A DNA stretch of 64,000 nucleotides from Clostridia bacterium (GTDB lineage Bacteria > Bacillota > Clostridia > Oscillospirales > Acutalibacteraceae). Below the pieces are notes generated by a model. It saw only the letters and a program-made list of their open reading frames with translations, did not search any database and had not been told where the DNA came from. The position numbers were made by a program, and so were the translations under genes. The DNA is taken from the NCBI GenBank assembly GCA_017403065.1, contig JAFQOT010000014.1:62001-126000 (forward strand). Direction: 5' to 3'. This document shows, piece by piece, positions 52,777-61,795 of this stretch. Every line of letters begins with the position of its first letter. The first letter of the stretch is position 1.

Positions 52777-54747
52777 ATGCCGTTTAAAAAACCAAGCCAG
52801 AGAAAGCTTACGGCGCTGTCTATATTGATTATAGCGGTTATTTTGCTTTATACTGCGCGGGTATACACACTTCAGGTCAATTCTAAGGAAGTGGACAAAA
52901 ATGATGGCGCGGCATCTGTATTGACGACAGTTTTAAAGGCTCCGAGAGGGGAAATTCTTGACTGCTATGGCAGACAAATAGCAATAAACCGCGACGGATA
53001 CAACATTGTATTCAACAAGGCTTATGTAAAAGAAAATCTTAATGATATTATTTTAACCCTTGTTGATTTAATGATTCAAAACGGCGCTACTTGGGTGGAC
53101 GAGCTTCCTATGGAGCTTAACGCCCCGTATAGCTTTAAGGACGGGGAAGATACCAAAAAGCTTCTAAAGGAATTAGAGCTTGCCCATTATGCTACAAGTG
53201 AAAACTGCTTCAAAGAGATGGTTGAGCGCTACGAGCTTGAAGACTATACCAAGGACGAGCAAAGAAAAATAATGGGAATAAGGTACAGTATGGAAATTTC
53301 CGACTTTTCGGTTTCCTACCCATTTACCTTTGCTGAGGATATCCCCACTCAGCTTATGCGCAAGGTATCAGAATCTCTTTTCAAACTTGACGGTGTTACC
53401 ATAGAGGTTGTACCTTTTCGTGAATATGTAGACACCTCTTTAGCGGTAAACCTTATAGGCTCTGTAGGTCCTATTTTCAAGGAGGACTGGGAGGACTACA
53501 AGGCAAAGGGCTACTCATATAATGATAAGGTAGGCAAAAGCGGTATTGAAAAATGGGGCGAGGAGTATCTTCGCGGAATAGACGGCGAAATCACCTACCG
53601 ACTGGATGCCGAGGGCAATATTATTTCAAAAGAGGTTACGAAAGAGCCTATAGCCGGTAAGACAATAATGCTTACTTTAGATAAAAATATGCAGCGTACC
53701 GCTCAGGATTCTATAGCTAGTACGGTGCAGAATTTAAGAAGCAAGGGCGGTACTGCCGAGGCGGGCGCTGCCGTAGTTATGAAGATAGACACAGGGGAAA
53801 TTCTGTGCGCGGCAAATTATCCCACATACGATTCTGCAACCTTGGGTCAGCAATATGACTCATTGGTAAGCAGCCCTTATAAACCTCTTACTAACAGAGC
53901 TTTTCAGGGGGTTTACCCCATAGGCTCTACAATAAAGCCTATTGTAGCGGTAGCTGCTTTGGAAAACGGTCTTTATCACAATGGCGAGACGATATACTGC
54001 TCTAAAACATATAAGTATTTTAAAGATTATCAACCTAACTGTATGCATTTCCACGGGGCTATGAGCTTAAATTCCGCCCTTTCAAAAAGCTGCAACTATT
54101 TCTTCTTTGACCTTGGCAGACGTGTGGGCGGAGTAAGATTAACCGACTATTTTAAGAGCTTTGGCTTGGGTGTAAAAACAGGGGTAGAGGTTGATGATGC
54201 ATCAGGAATTTTATTAAAACCTAAAACCGAGGGCTTTGGAGGAGAAACGCTTCAGATAGCTATAGGTCAGATGAACGCATTTACTCCTCTTCAGTTAGCA
54301 AATTATACCGCTACTCTGGCAAACGGCGGCACACATTATAAAGCGACCTTGATTGACAGCGTGGTGTCTTATGATATTTCAGAGGTTTATTTAAAAAATC
54401 AGCCTCAGGTGGAAAACACAGTCTCCATTAAGGAGGGTAATCTTAATGCGGTAAAGGCAGGTATGCTATCGGTAACGGTAGACGGTACAGGCCGCGCAGC
54501 CTTAGGTGATTATCCTATCAAAGTGGGAGGCAAAACAGGTACTTCACAGGTAAACGGCAAGGCAGACCACAGCGTTTTTATTGCTTTTGCCCCCTTTGAT
54601 AATCCAGAGATTGCTATTTCGGTTGTCTTAGAGCACGGTAGCTCAGGCTTTTCGGCGGGTAGCATTGTTCGTGATATACTTGACTCTTACTTTTTCGCGG
54701 GCGAGGATTTAACAGGGGAGGATTTACCCTTTGTTGTACTTGACTAG
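52777..54747 (+). CDS. mrdA: Penicillin-binding protein 2 (elongasome transpeptidase)
   Basis: A 656-residue class B PBP that cross-links peptidoglycan during elongation. A transmembrane helix (about 12-30) is followed by the dimerisation domain (APRGEILDCYGRQIAINRDG) and the transpeptidase with Ser384 in STIK, SCN at 438-440 and KTG at 586-588. Association with mreBCD supports the elongation rather than division role. RodA, its glycosyltransferase partner that often follows in clostridial clusters, is not here. Confidence 0.95.
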   Translation: MPFKKPSQRKLTALSILIIAVILLYTARVYTLQVNSKEVDKNDGAASVLTTVLKAPRGEILDCYGRQIAINRDGYNIVFNKAYVKENLNDIILTLVDLMIQNGATWVDELPMELNAPYSFKDGEDTKKLLKELELAHYATSENCFKEMVERYELEDYTKDEQRKIMGIRYSMEISDFSVSYPFTFAEDIPTQLMRKVSESLFKLDGVTIEVVPFREYVDTSLAVNLIGSVGPIFKEDWEDYKAKGYSYNDKVGKSGIEKWGEEYLRGIDGEITYRLDAEGNIISKEVTKEPIAGKTIMLTLDKNMQRTAQDSIASTVQNLRSKGGTAEAGAAVVMKIDTGEILCAANYPTYDSATLGQQYDSLVSSPYKPLTNRAFQGVYPIGSTIKPIVAVAALENGLYHNGETIYCSKTYKYFKDYQPNCMHFHGAMSLNSALSKSCNYFFFDLGRRVGGVRLTDYFKSFGLGVKTGVEVDDASGILLKPKTEGFGGETLQIAIGQMNAFTPLQLANYTATLANGGTHYKATLIDSVVSYDISEVYLKNQPQVENTVSIKEGNLNAVKAGMLSVTVDGTGRAALGDYPIKVGGKTGTSQVNGKADHSVFIAFAPFDNPEIAISVVLEHGSSGFSAGSIVRDILDSYFFAGEDLTGEDLPFVVLD

Positions 54748-54789
54748 ACCGTTTGTGTGTGATAAAATAACTGTTCAAGGGGTGAAAAT

Positions 54790-55521
54790 ATGGGCAAGGT
54801 TTTAGCTGTTACCTCAGGCAAAGGGGGCGTTGGCAAATCCACCTTTTCTATAGGAATGGGCTTCGCTTTCGCCAGTATGGGCAAAAAGGTGCTTCTGGTT
54901 GATATGGATGAGGGACTTCGTTGCCTTGACCTGTTGTTAAAGATAGATAAAACAGCAGTTTTTGATTTATCTGACATTTTAAATGGCGGCGAGATTGAAA
55001 ATGCCGTTTACCCCACGCCTTTATGGGAAAATTTATTTTTAATCCCTGCGCCTTTAAAGGCGGGAATGATAGATGCCTTTGAATTTGCAAAATTTGCAGA
55101 TTCGGCAAAGGAATCATACGACATAGTTATTTTTGATTTCCCTGCGGGTATAGATTTTACTTTATACGCAAGCTTGCCTAAAGAAAGCCTGTTTATTACG
55201 GTGGCTGTTCCTGATCCTATATCAATAAGGGATGCGGCGGCTGTAAGCCAACAGCTTTATTCAATGAATTTAAATTCCAGATTAGTTATTAACCGCTTTG
55301 TATACAAGCAAAGCCGTAAATATAAGGTGAAAAATATTGATGAAATTATCGATAAGTCTTCCTTAAGACTATTGGGACTTGTTCCCGAAAGCGATGAAAT
55401 GCGCTTATTTTCTTTAAGTCATAAGCTTAAAAAACGGGGTAAGGCCGCTTTGGCTTACAAAAGGATTGCAAGGCGAATCGACGGTGAAAATATTTTATTA
55501 CCAAAGCTTAAAAAAATATGA
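54790..55521 (+). CDS. MinD/FlhG-like P-loop ATPase
   Basis: A 243-residue ParA-superfamily ATPase. The deviant Walker A is TSGKGGVGKST (Lys11 and Lys16), the A' segment DMDEGLRCLDLLL resembles MinD's GLRNLDL, and the Walker B region is VIFDFPAGID. The C-terminus (IDGENILLPKLKKI) does not show the clear amphipathic membrane helix of MinD. In many Clostridia minCDE lies between PBP2 and mgsA with rodA; here only this gene remains, with no MinC or MinE beside it. It might be a MinD that works with partners elsewhere or a specialised relative. Confidence 0.85.
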   Translation: MGKVLAVTSGKGGVGKSTFSIGMGFAFASMGKKVLLVDMDEGLRCLDLLLKIDKTAVFDLSDILNGGEIENAVYPTPLWENLFLIPAPLKAGMIDAFEFAKFADSAKESYDIVIFDFPAGIDFTLYASLPKESLFITVAVPDPISIRDAAAVSQQLYSMNLNSRLVINRFVYKQSRKYKVKNIDEIIDKSSLRLLGLVPESDEMRLFSLSHKLKKRGKAALAYKRIARRIDGENILLPKLKKI

Positions 55522-55536
55522 AAGGATGGGTGTTTT

Positions 55537-55941
55537 ATGACAATAGCACTAATCGCGCATGACGCTAAAAAGGAACTTATGGTGCAATTTTGCATTGCAT
55601 ATTGTGGCATTCTTAATAGATATAATTTGGTTGCAACAGGCTCTACCGGTAAGGTGGTAGAGGAAGCTACAGGGCTTGAAATAACTAAATTTTTAGGCGG
55701 CAGTCAGGGTGGCGCTCAGCAAATTGCGGCGCGTATAGGCTGTGACGAAATTGATGTTTTACTTATGTTCCGCGACCCGTTAGGCGCTAAACCGCACGAG
55801 CCTGACGAGCAGGATATTCTTCGCCTTTGCGATGTTCACAATATTCCTGTGGCAACTAATATTGCTACTGCAGAAATGCTTATCCACGGTCTTGAAAGAG
55901 GCGACCTTGATTGGCGCGAAATTGTTAAGAATAATAAATAA
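55537..55941 (+). CDS. mgsA: Methylglyoxal synthase
   Basis: A 134-residue enzyme converting dihydroxyacetone phosphate to methylglyoxal, a glycolytic bypass. IALIAHDAKKELMVQFC, the phosphate loop ATGSTGKVVEEATGLEI, GGSQGGAQQIAARI, FRDPLGAKPHEPDEQD and VHNIPVATNIATAEM are diagnostic. It follows the MinD-like gene by 15 bases. Confidence 0.97.
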   Translation: MTIALIAHDAKKELMVQFCIAYCGILNRYNLVATGSTGKVVEEATGLEITKFLGGSQGGAQQIAARIGCDEIDVLLMFRDPLGAKPHEPDEQDILRLCDVHNIPVATNIATAEMLIHGLERGDLDWREIVKNNK

Positions 55942-55955
55942 TTCGGAGATTAAAT

Positions 55956-57266
55956 ATGTCAGAAATTAACCGTGCCGTAAAGGGAACTAACGATTGCTTG
56001 CCAGATGAAAGTCACAAATGGCAGTTTGTTGAAAAGCAAATGCTTGAAACGGCAAAGCTTTACGGCTTTAATGAAATTCGTGTTCCTGTTTTTGAACACA
56101 CCGAGGTGTTTTTAAGAAGCGTTGGGGACACTACAGATGTTGTTCAAAAGGAAATGTATACCTTTGACGATAAGGGTGGGCGCTCTATCACCCTGCGACC
56201 TGAGCTTACAGCGGGAACAATAAGAAGTGTTATAGAAAACGGACTTGTAAACGGCGCATTACCCCTTAAGGTTTGTTATATAGGGGGTTGCTACCGCTAC
56301 GAAAAGCCTCAGGCAGGAAGACTTCGTGAATTCCATCAGTTTGGGGTAGAATGTATAGGGGCAGCCGAGCCAAATGCCGATGCTGAGGTAATAGCCCTTG
56401 CGCGTCAGGTTTTAAGCTCTATTGGAATAGATAAAATTTCTTTAGAAATCAATTCTATAGGCTGCAGCGAATGCAGAAAAGAATATCACAAGGCTTTAAA
56501 GGAATATTTCAGTTCAAATATTGATGATTTGTGCAATACTTGTAAGGACAGGCTGGACCGTAACCCAATGCGTATATTAGACTGTAAATCCCCTGTTTGC
56601 CGTGAGATTGCGGCAAAGGCACCTGTGGTTTTAGACTATCTTTGCGATGACTGTCGCAGTCACTTTGAAAAGGTTAAGGAATATCTTACCGCTATGGGTA
56701 TTGCCTTTAGCGTAAATCCCCATATTGTACGAGGCCTTGATTACTACACAAGAACAGTATTTGAGTTTGTTTCGGGTGATATTGGCGCTCAGTCTACAGT
56801 TTGCGGAGGAGGCAGATATGACGGACTTATTTCCCAGATGGGCGGTCCTCAAACAGCTTCCTTAGGCTTTGCTATGGGCATTGAAAGACTGATGCTGGTT
56901 CTTAAAAATCAGCAAAAAGAATTACCAAAGGCAGCCAATGCCGACCTTTATATTGCTACAATGGGCGATAATGCTAAGGTAAAAGCTATGGAGCTTTCGG
57001 CTATACTGCGAGGCGACGGTTTTATAGTAGAAACAGATATTTGCGGCAGAGGATTAAAGGCCCAGATGAAGTATGCGGGAAAAAGCGGCGCCAAGTTCAG
57101 TATGGTTTTGGGTGATAACGAAATCCAAAATGACGAGGCGAATATTAAAAATATGCTTTCGGGCGAGGAAACAACCCTTAAGCTTTCAAATATTTCAAAC
57201 CAGCTTTTTGACGTTATTAACAGCAGCGCTTTAGATGCTCTTGCTGAAGCTATAATAAATAATTAA
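55956..57266 (+). CDS. hisS: Histidyl-tRNA synthetase
   Basis: A 436-residue class II synthetase. RAVKGTNDCLPDE at the start, motif 2 RYEKPQAGRLREFHQFGVE, RGLDYYTRTVFEF and GGGRYDGLISQMGG (His-specific) and a C-terminal anticodon-binding domain (DLYIATMGDNAKV onward) are present. A cysteine-rich part (CSECRKEYH, CNTCKDRL, CDDC) at about 170-225 could bind metal. It is adjacent to aspS, a common pairing. Confidence 0.97.
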   Translation: MSEINRAVKGTNDCLPDESHKWQFVEKQMLETAKLYGFNEIRVPVFEHTEVFLRSVGDTTDVVQKEMYTFDDKGGRSITLRPELTAGTIRSVIENGLVNGALPLKVCYIGGCYRYEKPQAGRLREFHQFGVECIGAAEPNADAEVIALARQVLSSIGIDKISLEINSIGCSECRKEYHKALKEYFSSNIDDLCNTCKDRLDRNPMRILDCKSPVCREIAAKAPVVLDYLCDDCRSHFEKVKEYLTAMGIAFSVNPHIVRGLDYYTRTVFEFVSGDIGAQSTVCGGGRYDGLISQMGGPQTASLGFAMGIERLMLVLKNQQKELPKAANADLYIATMGDNAKVKAMELSAILRGDGFIVETDICGRGLKAQMKYAGKSGAKFSMVLGDNEIQNDEANIKNMLSGEETTLKLSNISNQLFDVINSSALDALAEAIINN

Positions 57267-57288
57267 ATTTGATGTAGAGGTGTCGGTT

Positions 57289-59067
57289 TTGTTAGACAGA
57301 ATGAATGGAGTAAAGCGTACCGACTATTGCGGTACATTAACAACAGAAAAAATTGAGCAGCTTGTAACTGTTTGCGGTTGGGTTCAGAGAAGACGTGACT
57401 TAGGCAGTCTTATTTTCGTTGATTTGCGTGACCGTACAGGTATTGTACAGTTGGCTTTTGATGATAATACAGATAAAGAGGTTTTTGAAAAGGCTGTTAC
57501 CCTGCGCAGTGAATTTGTTGCTATGGCAACAGGAAAGGTTCGCCGCCGTTCTTCTGTTAATACAGAAATTCCTACAGGTGAAATAGAAATTGAGGTAACA
57601 CAGCTTAAGATTTTAGGCGCTTCACAAACACCGCCCTTTGAAATACTAAGTAATTCAAACGCAAACGAAGAGCTTCGTCTTAAATACCGTTATCTTGATT
57701 TGCGACGTCCTGATATTCAACAAAATATTTTAATGCGCCATAAAATCACAAAGGTAACAAGAGATTATTTCGATGAAAACGGATTTGTTGAAATCGAAAC
57801 TCCTACCCTTATTAAATCCACACCTGAGGGCGCAAGAGACTATTTGGTACCCTCCCGTATACATTCGGGCAGCTTTTTTGCGCTGCCGCAATCTCCTCAG
57901 CTTTATAAACAGCTTTTAATGCTTTCAGGCTTTGACAGATATATGCAAATTGCCCGTTGCTATCGTGATGAGGATTTACGTGCTGACCGCCAGCCCGAAT
58001 TTACTCAAATCGACCTTGAAATGTCTTTCGTAGAAATGGAGGATGTTTTAAAAATGGGCGAGGGCTATGTTAAACGCCTCTTTAAAGAGGTGTTGGGGGT
58101 AGATATTGAAACCCCTCTACCAAGACTGACGTATACTCAGGCTATGAATGATTACGGCTCTGACAAGCCTGATACCCGATTTGATATGAAAATCAAGGAC
58201 CTGTCTGACATTGTGGCAGACTGTGATTTTGGCGTATTTGCAGATACTATTAAAAATTCAGGTACTGTACGCGCTATCAATGCTAAAAATGCTGCTTCTG
58301 TTTACACACGTAAAGAAATTGATAAATTAACCGAGGAAGCAAAGGGTATCGGCGCGAAAGGTCTTGCCTTTATCCGTTGGAGCGAGGATGTTCCTACCTG
58401 CTCCTTTGCAAAGTTTATGACCCCTGAGCAAATGTCTGCTATTTACGAGCGTGTAGGTGCTGAAAAGGGCGACGTTGTGCTTATTGTTGCTGACAAAAAG
58501 AATACGGCATTGTCTGTGTTGGGAGCCTTGCGTTTAACTGTAGCAAAACGCTTGGGTATAATCCCCGATAAATATAATTTCCTTTGGATTACTGAATTTC
58601 CTTTCTTCGAGTATAATGAGGAGACTGGTAATTGGGATGCTATGCACCACCCATTCACCTCACCTTTAGACGAATGTATTGAGTATCTTGATACTGCGCC
58701 TGAAAAGGTGTTTGCAAAGGCTTACGACCTTGTGCTTAACGGGGTTGAGCTTTCAAGCGGCTCAATACGAATTACCGACCCTGTTTTACAGACCAAAATG
58801 TTTAAGGCGTTAGGTCTTTCTGACCAAGAGGCTCACGAGAAATTCGGCTTCCTTACCGACGCCTTTAAGTATGGTGCTCCGCCACACGGTGGTATGGGTA
58901 TAGGTCTTGACCGTCTGGCAATGATTATGTGCGGTTGCGATTCCTTGCGCGACGTTATCGCATTCCCAAAAATCTCTAACTCTGCTGAGCTTATGTCCGG
59001 CGCGCCTGGAAAGGTTGACGAAACACAGCTTCGTGACCTTTCTATAGCATTATTAGAGAAAAAATAA
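57289..59067 (+). CDS. aspS: Aspartyl-tRNA synthetase, bacterial type
   Basis: A 592-residue class II synthetase with an N-terminal OB-fold (VTVCGWVQRRRDLGSLIFVD), the catalytic core (PQSPQLYKQLLMLSGFDRYM, ARCYRDEDLRADRQPEFTQI), the GAD insertion typical of bacterial AspRS (about 285-400) and motif 3 GMGIGLDRLAMIMCG. The start is taken as TTG 57289, with GAGG 8 bases upstream; an ATG four codons later is the alternative. Whether it is discriminating depends on asparagine routes outside the window. It closes the operon. Confidence 0.96.
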   Translation: MLDRMNGVKRTDYCGTLTTEKIEQLVTVCGWVQRRRDLGSLIFVDLRDRTGIVQLAFDDNTDKEVFEKAVTLRSEFVAMATGKVRRRSSVNTEIPTGEIEIEVTQLKILGASQTPPFEILSNSNANEELRLKYRYLDLRRPDIQQNILMRHKITKVTRDYFDENGFVEIETPTLIKSTPEGARDYLVPSRIHSGSFFALPQSPQLYKQLLMLSGFDRYMQIARCYRDEDLRADRQPEFTQIDLEMSFVEMEDVLKMGEGYVKRLFKEVLGVDIETPLPRLTYTQAMNDYGSDKPDTRFDMKIKDLSDIVADCDFGVFADTIKNSGTVRAINAKNAASVYTRKEIDKLTEEAKGIGAKGLAFIRWSEDVPTCSFAKFMTPEQMSAIYERVGAEKGDVVLIVADKKNTALSVLGALRLTVAKRLGIIPDKYNFLWITEFPFFEYNEETGNWDAMHHPFTSPLDECIEYLDTAPEKVFAKAYDLVLNGVELSSGSIRITDPVLQTKMFKALGLSDQEAHEKFGFLTDAFKYGAPPHGGMGIGLDRLAMIMCGCDSLRDVIAFPKISNSAELMSGAPGKVDETQLRDLSIALLEKK

Positions 59068-59088
59068 TTTTATTAAGATTTATACAAC

Positions 59089-59124
59089 AAACCCGCCTTA
59101 TGCGTATGCATAAGGCGGGTTTTT
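59089..59124. terminator. Strong terminator after aspS
   Basis: A perfect 15-bp stem (59089-59103 with 59108-59122), GTAT loop, T-tail. It is also downstream of the convergent minus-strand operon. Confidence 0.92.
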
Positions 59125-59128
59125 AAGT

Positions 59129-59308
59129 TTACAAGGTTATTTCAAAATCAAAAATATAAATTTTATCCTTTTGTATTTCTATGGCTTTTCTGTATTCGCC
59201 AAAGGCTACCCGACGAATGCTTTCGTATGCCTTTGCGGTGGCTAAAAGTCCAAATAATACACAAAATAATAAAACTACACTTAATATTATTTTTCTGAAA
59301 GTCTTCAT
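59129..59308 (-). CDS. 59-residue single-span membrane protein downstream of spoIIP
   Basis: Starting at ATG 59308, which overlaps the spoIIP stop as ATGA, this short frame encodes a positively charged start (KTFRKI), one transmembrane or signal helix (residues 6-26, ILSVVLLFCVLFGLLATAKA) and a charged tail (YRKAIEIQKDKIYIFDFEIT). The coupling to spoIIP and the terminator just after it suggest a real gene. I do not recognise the family. Confidence 0.6.
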   Translation of the reverse strand: MKTFRKIILSVVLLFCVLFGLLATAKAYESIRRVAFGEYRKAIEIQKDKIYIFDFEITL

Positions 59309-60366
59309 TTTAATAAATCTACCAAAGTATTGCCCACAAGCTCGGCTGAATAGCACACCTCGTTTAAGGTGTTGGCATCTGTTCCAAATTCCAGCAACAA
59401 AGAGCCAGTTGTCAGGTTTTGGTTATACACCTTAGATGTGAGGTAAAGGGGACGGGCTAAGGTTGGGTATTTTTCCTCCATTTTTTGTTGTAATTTAAAG
59501 GCTAATTTTAAATTCTCCTGCCAGTTGGGATGATTTTTGACACTGCCTGTCTGCGAGCCCATAACAAGCATTACCTGAGCCGCATTTTTGTCGTTTATTT
59601 TGGTTACAAGCTTGGTTTTATCGCCGTTATTTGAAGAAATTGCATCTCGGTGCAAATCAAGAACAATTTTTATAGAGGGGTATTTTTTCAAATACCAATT
59701 TATTGTTTCGGCACTGCGGGAATAGCTTCCTGTATATTTCGGATAATCGTGTTGGGTGTCGCTGTGCAGTGTCTTTATCCCTGCTGTATTAAGCTTTTCT
59801 GCCACTATGCTGCCGATTTTTACCATATTTATGTTATTGTCGGTAGAACGGGATTTAAAATCCTCTGTGTAGGTTTTACTGTCGGTTTGCATAAAGCTTT
59901 CTGTAGCGTGGGTGTGAACTATCAGCACTTGTGGTTGGTCGGTGTTGGCGGTTATATTAAACTTTAAAGGGCTTTCTAAAATTTTTTTAATATCTATCTT
60001 TGCGTCTGTGCTGTTTTTAACATACACCTTGTTATAAGAGGCGCCTGCATTGTAGGGGGAAACATATTTAGATAAAATATTACCTGCAACAGCTCCTGCA
60101 GATACCGGCACAGATTGGGTGCTTTGGGTCGGCGCCGACAGGGTTTCGCCTGAGGGTGTTGCTTGAGACGATACGGCTTCATCACTTTCGGGGCTTTGAT
60201 TTTGACTTGTTTGGTTTTCTTCGGTCTTTAGGCTTACAGAGGTTACCGATTTGCCCGATTTTTCAAAATTATAAAGAGGCGCCAAAACACCGTATGTTTT
60301 AACGGAAAATATGCAAAAGCAAATTAAAGCTGAAATAATAACTAAAGAATAACCCCTCGTTTGCAA
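59305..60366 (-). CDS. spoIIP: Stage II sporulation protein P, cell wall amidase
   Basis: SpoIIP, with SpoIID and SpoIIM, degrades peptidoglycan to drive engulfment of the forespore. An N-terminal transmembrane anchor (SLVIISALICFCIFSV), a low-complexity Ser/Thr/Gln linker (about 45-90) and the amidase domain with VLIVHTHATESF, IVLDLHRDA and LLLEFGTDANT (His/Glu zinc ligands) are clear. I choose TTG 60366 because AAAAGGGG lies 7 bases upstream; the ATG at 60384 has no site and lies inside a hairpin arm. It follows gpr. Length 353 residues is typical of Clostridia. Confidence 0.93.
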   Translation of the reverse strand: MQTRGYSLVIISALICFCIFSVKTYGVLAPLYNFEKSGKSVTSVSLKTEENQTSQNQSPESDEAVSSQATPSGETLSAPTQSTQSVPVSAGAVAGNILSKYVSPYNAGASYNKVYVKNSTDAKIDIKKILESPLKFNITANTDQPQVLIVHTHATESFMQTDSKTYTEDFKSRSTDNNINMVKIGSIVAEKLNTAGIKTLHSDTQHDYPKYTGSYSRSAETINWYLKKYPSIKIVLDLHRDAISSNNGDKTKLVTKINDKNAAQVMLVMGSQTGSVKNHPNWQENLKLAFKLQQKMEEKYPTLARPLYLTSKVYNQNLTTGSLLLEFGTDANTLNEVCYSAELVGNTLVDLLK

Positions 60367-60373
60367 GCTAACA

Positions 60374-60405
60374 CCCCTTTTCATTCTAAATTTTATGAAA
60401 AGGGG
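60374..60405 (-). promoter_or_regulatory. Hairpin covering the spoIIP ribosome binding region
   Basis: On the minus strand CCCCTTTTCAT pairs perfectly over 11 bases with ATGAAAAGGGG, with a ten-base loop. The downstream arm contains both the alternative ATG and the AAAAGGGG site. No U-tract follows, so hiding of the ribosome binding site is likelier than termination. Confidence 0.6.
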
Positions 60406-60412
60406 CTGTAAT

Positions 60413-61255
60413 TTATACCAGACTAAATATTACTTCGGGCTCTATATTAGGTTGTAAAAATGTATTCAGCGTACGGGAAAGTATTTCGCATATTTTTCGG
60501 CAGAGAACATCCCCATCCTTAGAGGTCACTAAAAGTCCCGAATGGCCCTTAATATCCTGACCTGTAATATCTTGACAAAGAGTATCTGCATCTACAACGG
60601 TAGGAATCCCGATAGCGATAACCGGAGCTTTTAAGGTATTATAATTTAATTCTTTTCTGGAATTATTCACACCTGAGCCTGGGGCAATGCCTGTGTTGCA
60701 AAGCTGAATTGTCCTGAAAAGCCTGTCCGAATTACCCGCAGCCAAAGCATCTATTACAATTATAAGCTGCGGTTTTACCTTTTGAGTTACCGAGCTTACC
60801 AACTCGACAGACTCGATTCCCGTTTTACCTAAAACATTCGGGGTTATTACAGAAATGCTTTTAAGTCCTTTAAGACCCAAATTTTCGGCAAGCTCGCCCG
60901 CAATATGTCTTGTAGCCAAAATATTTTGCGCGGTAAAGGGTCCTATAGAATCGGGGGTTATTTCTGTGTTTCCAAGCCCCACTACAAGCACCCTTTCAGG
61001 AAGTTTAGGTATAAGTGTATTAAGGGCTTTTTTTATGCTTTTTTCTAAAGAGGAAAAATCAGAAATTTTTAAAATGTCGGGAAATTCTACGGTTAAGTAT
61101 TTTCCCTTTGGTTTTCCAAGAGCCTCTTCCCCCTCTGCAGAGGTAATTTCAATTCCTGTAACGGTTATGTCACCGTATTTTTCCTCCCTTTTTGTGATAC
61201 CTTTAATGTTTTCGTCGATTTCAAGCTCAACTGCAAGGTCGGTTCTTTTATACAT
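60413..61255 (-). CDS. gpr: Germination protease GPR
   Basis: A 280-residue aspartic-type protease that starts breakdown of small acid-soluble spore proteins in germination. The processing segment YKRTDLAVE is at the very N-terminus, then [85 protein letters not shown] and [14 protein letters not shown]. It is about 90 residues shorter than Bacillus GPR, lacking the C-terminal extension. GGAGG lies before the ATG, inside the end of mazF, which it overlaps by 8 bases. Confidence 0.95.
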   Translation of the reverse strand: MYKRTDLAVELEIDENIKGITKREEKYGDITVTGIEITSAEGEEALGKPKGKYLTVEFPDILKISDFSSLEKSIKKALNTLIPKLPERVLVVGLGNTEITPDSIGPFTAQNILATRHIAGELAENLGLKGLKSISVITPNVLGKTGIESVELVSSVTQKVKPQLIIVIDALAAGNSDRLFRTIQLCNTGIAPGSGVNNSRKELNYNTLKAPVIAIGIPTVVDADTLCQDITGQDIKGHSGLLVTSKDGDVLCRKICEILSRTLNTFLQPNIEPEVIFSLV

Positions 61256-61604
61256 AGCTTCCTCCTAAGCCGAAGCTTACACTTAGTGCCTTGTCCACCA
61301 TTCCCATAGCCGCATTGTCAAGGCTGCCCATTTTTTCCTTTAGACGTTTTTTATCTATAGTCCGCACCTGTTCTAATAAAACAATAGAATCCTTTGCAAG
61401 ACCGCAATTGGTTGCCTCTACTGAAATATGAGTAGGAAGATTTGTTTTGTCCCGTTGGCTTGTAATAGCCGCCGCGATTACTGTAGGACTGTATTTATTG
61501 CCAACATCGTTTTGTATAATAAGTACAGGTCGGATTCCGCCCTGTTCAGAGCCTATTACCGGACTTAAATCGGCGTAGTAAATTTCTCCACGCTTAATAT
61601 TCAT
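61248..61604 (-). CDS. MazF/NdoA family endoribonuclease, no antitoxin beside it
   Basis: A 118-residue PemK/MazF-fold RNase very close in pattern to B. subtilis NdoA (EndoA): [54 protein letters not shown] and [17 protein letters not shown]. These enzymes cut mRNA at short sites such as UACAU. Its usual antitoxin gene lies immediately upstream, but the 190 bases on that side hold no suitable frame. It is translationally linked to gpr. It could be held in check by an antitoxin elsewhere or function in sporulation. Confidence 0.93.
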   Translation of the reverse strand: MNIKRGEIYYADLSPVIGSEQGGIRPVLIIQNDVGNKYSPTVIAAAITSQRDKTNLPTHISVEATNCGLAKDSIVLLEQVRTIDKKRLKEKMGSLDNAAMGMVDKALSVSFGLGGSYV

Positions 61605-61795
61605 AGCTGTTTCACACTCCGCTTCTGATAATATTCTTGCCAGATTATTTGGAAAATAATCACAGGCAGTAAATTTTATTACATATTATGAAAATTTTTA
61701 GCTTGGTGTGAAAAGATAAGCTTTTAAAAAAGAATGAAGAATATTGTTTTGTAACAGTTAAAATAATTTTTCATAGTTTAGTAATGGTGATAAAT

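Noticed and set aside
61759..61780. Sigma-K-like sequence (AAC-15-CATAnnnTA) before the 61796 gene
   Set aside because: The predicted transcription start would fall inside or after the ribosome binding site, so it cannot drive this gene as annotated.
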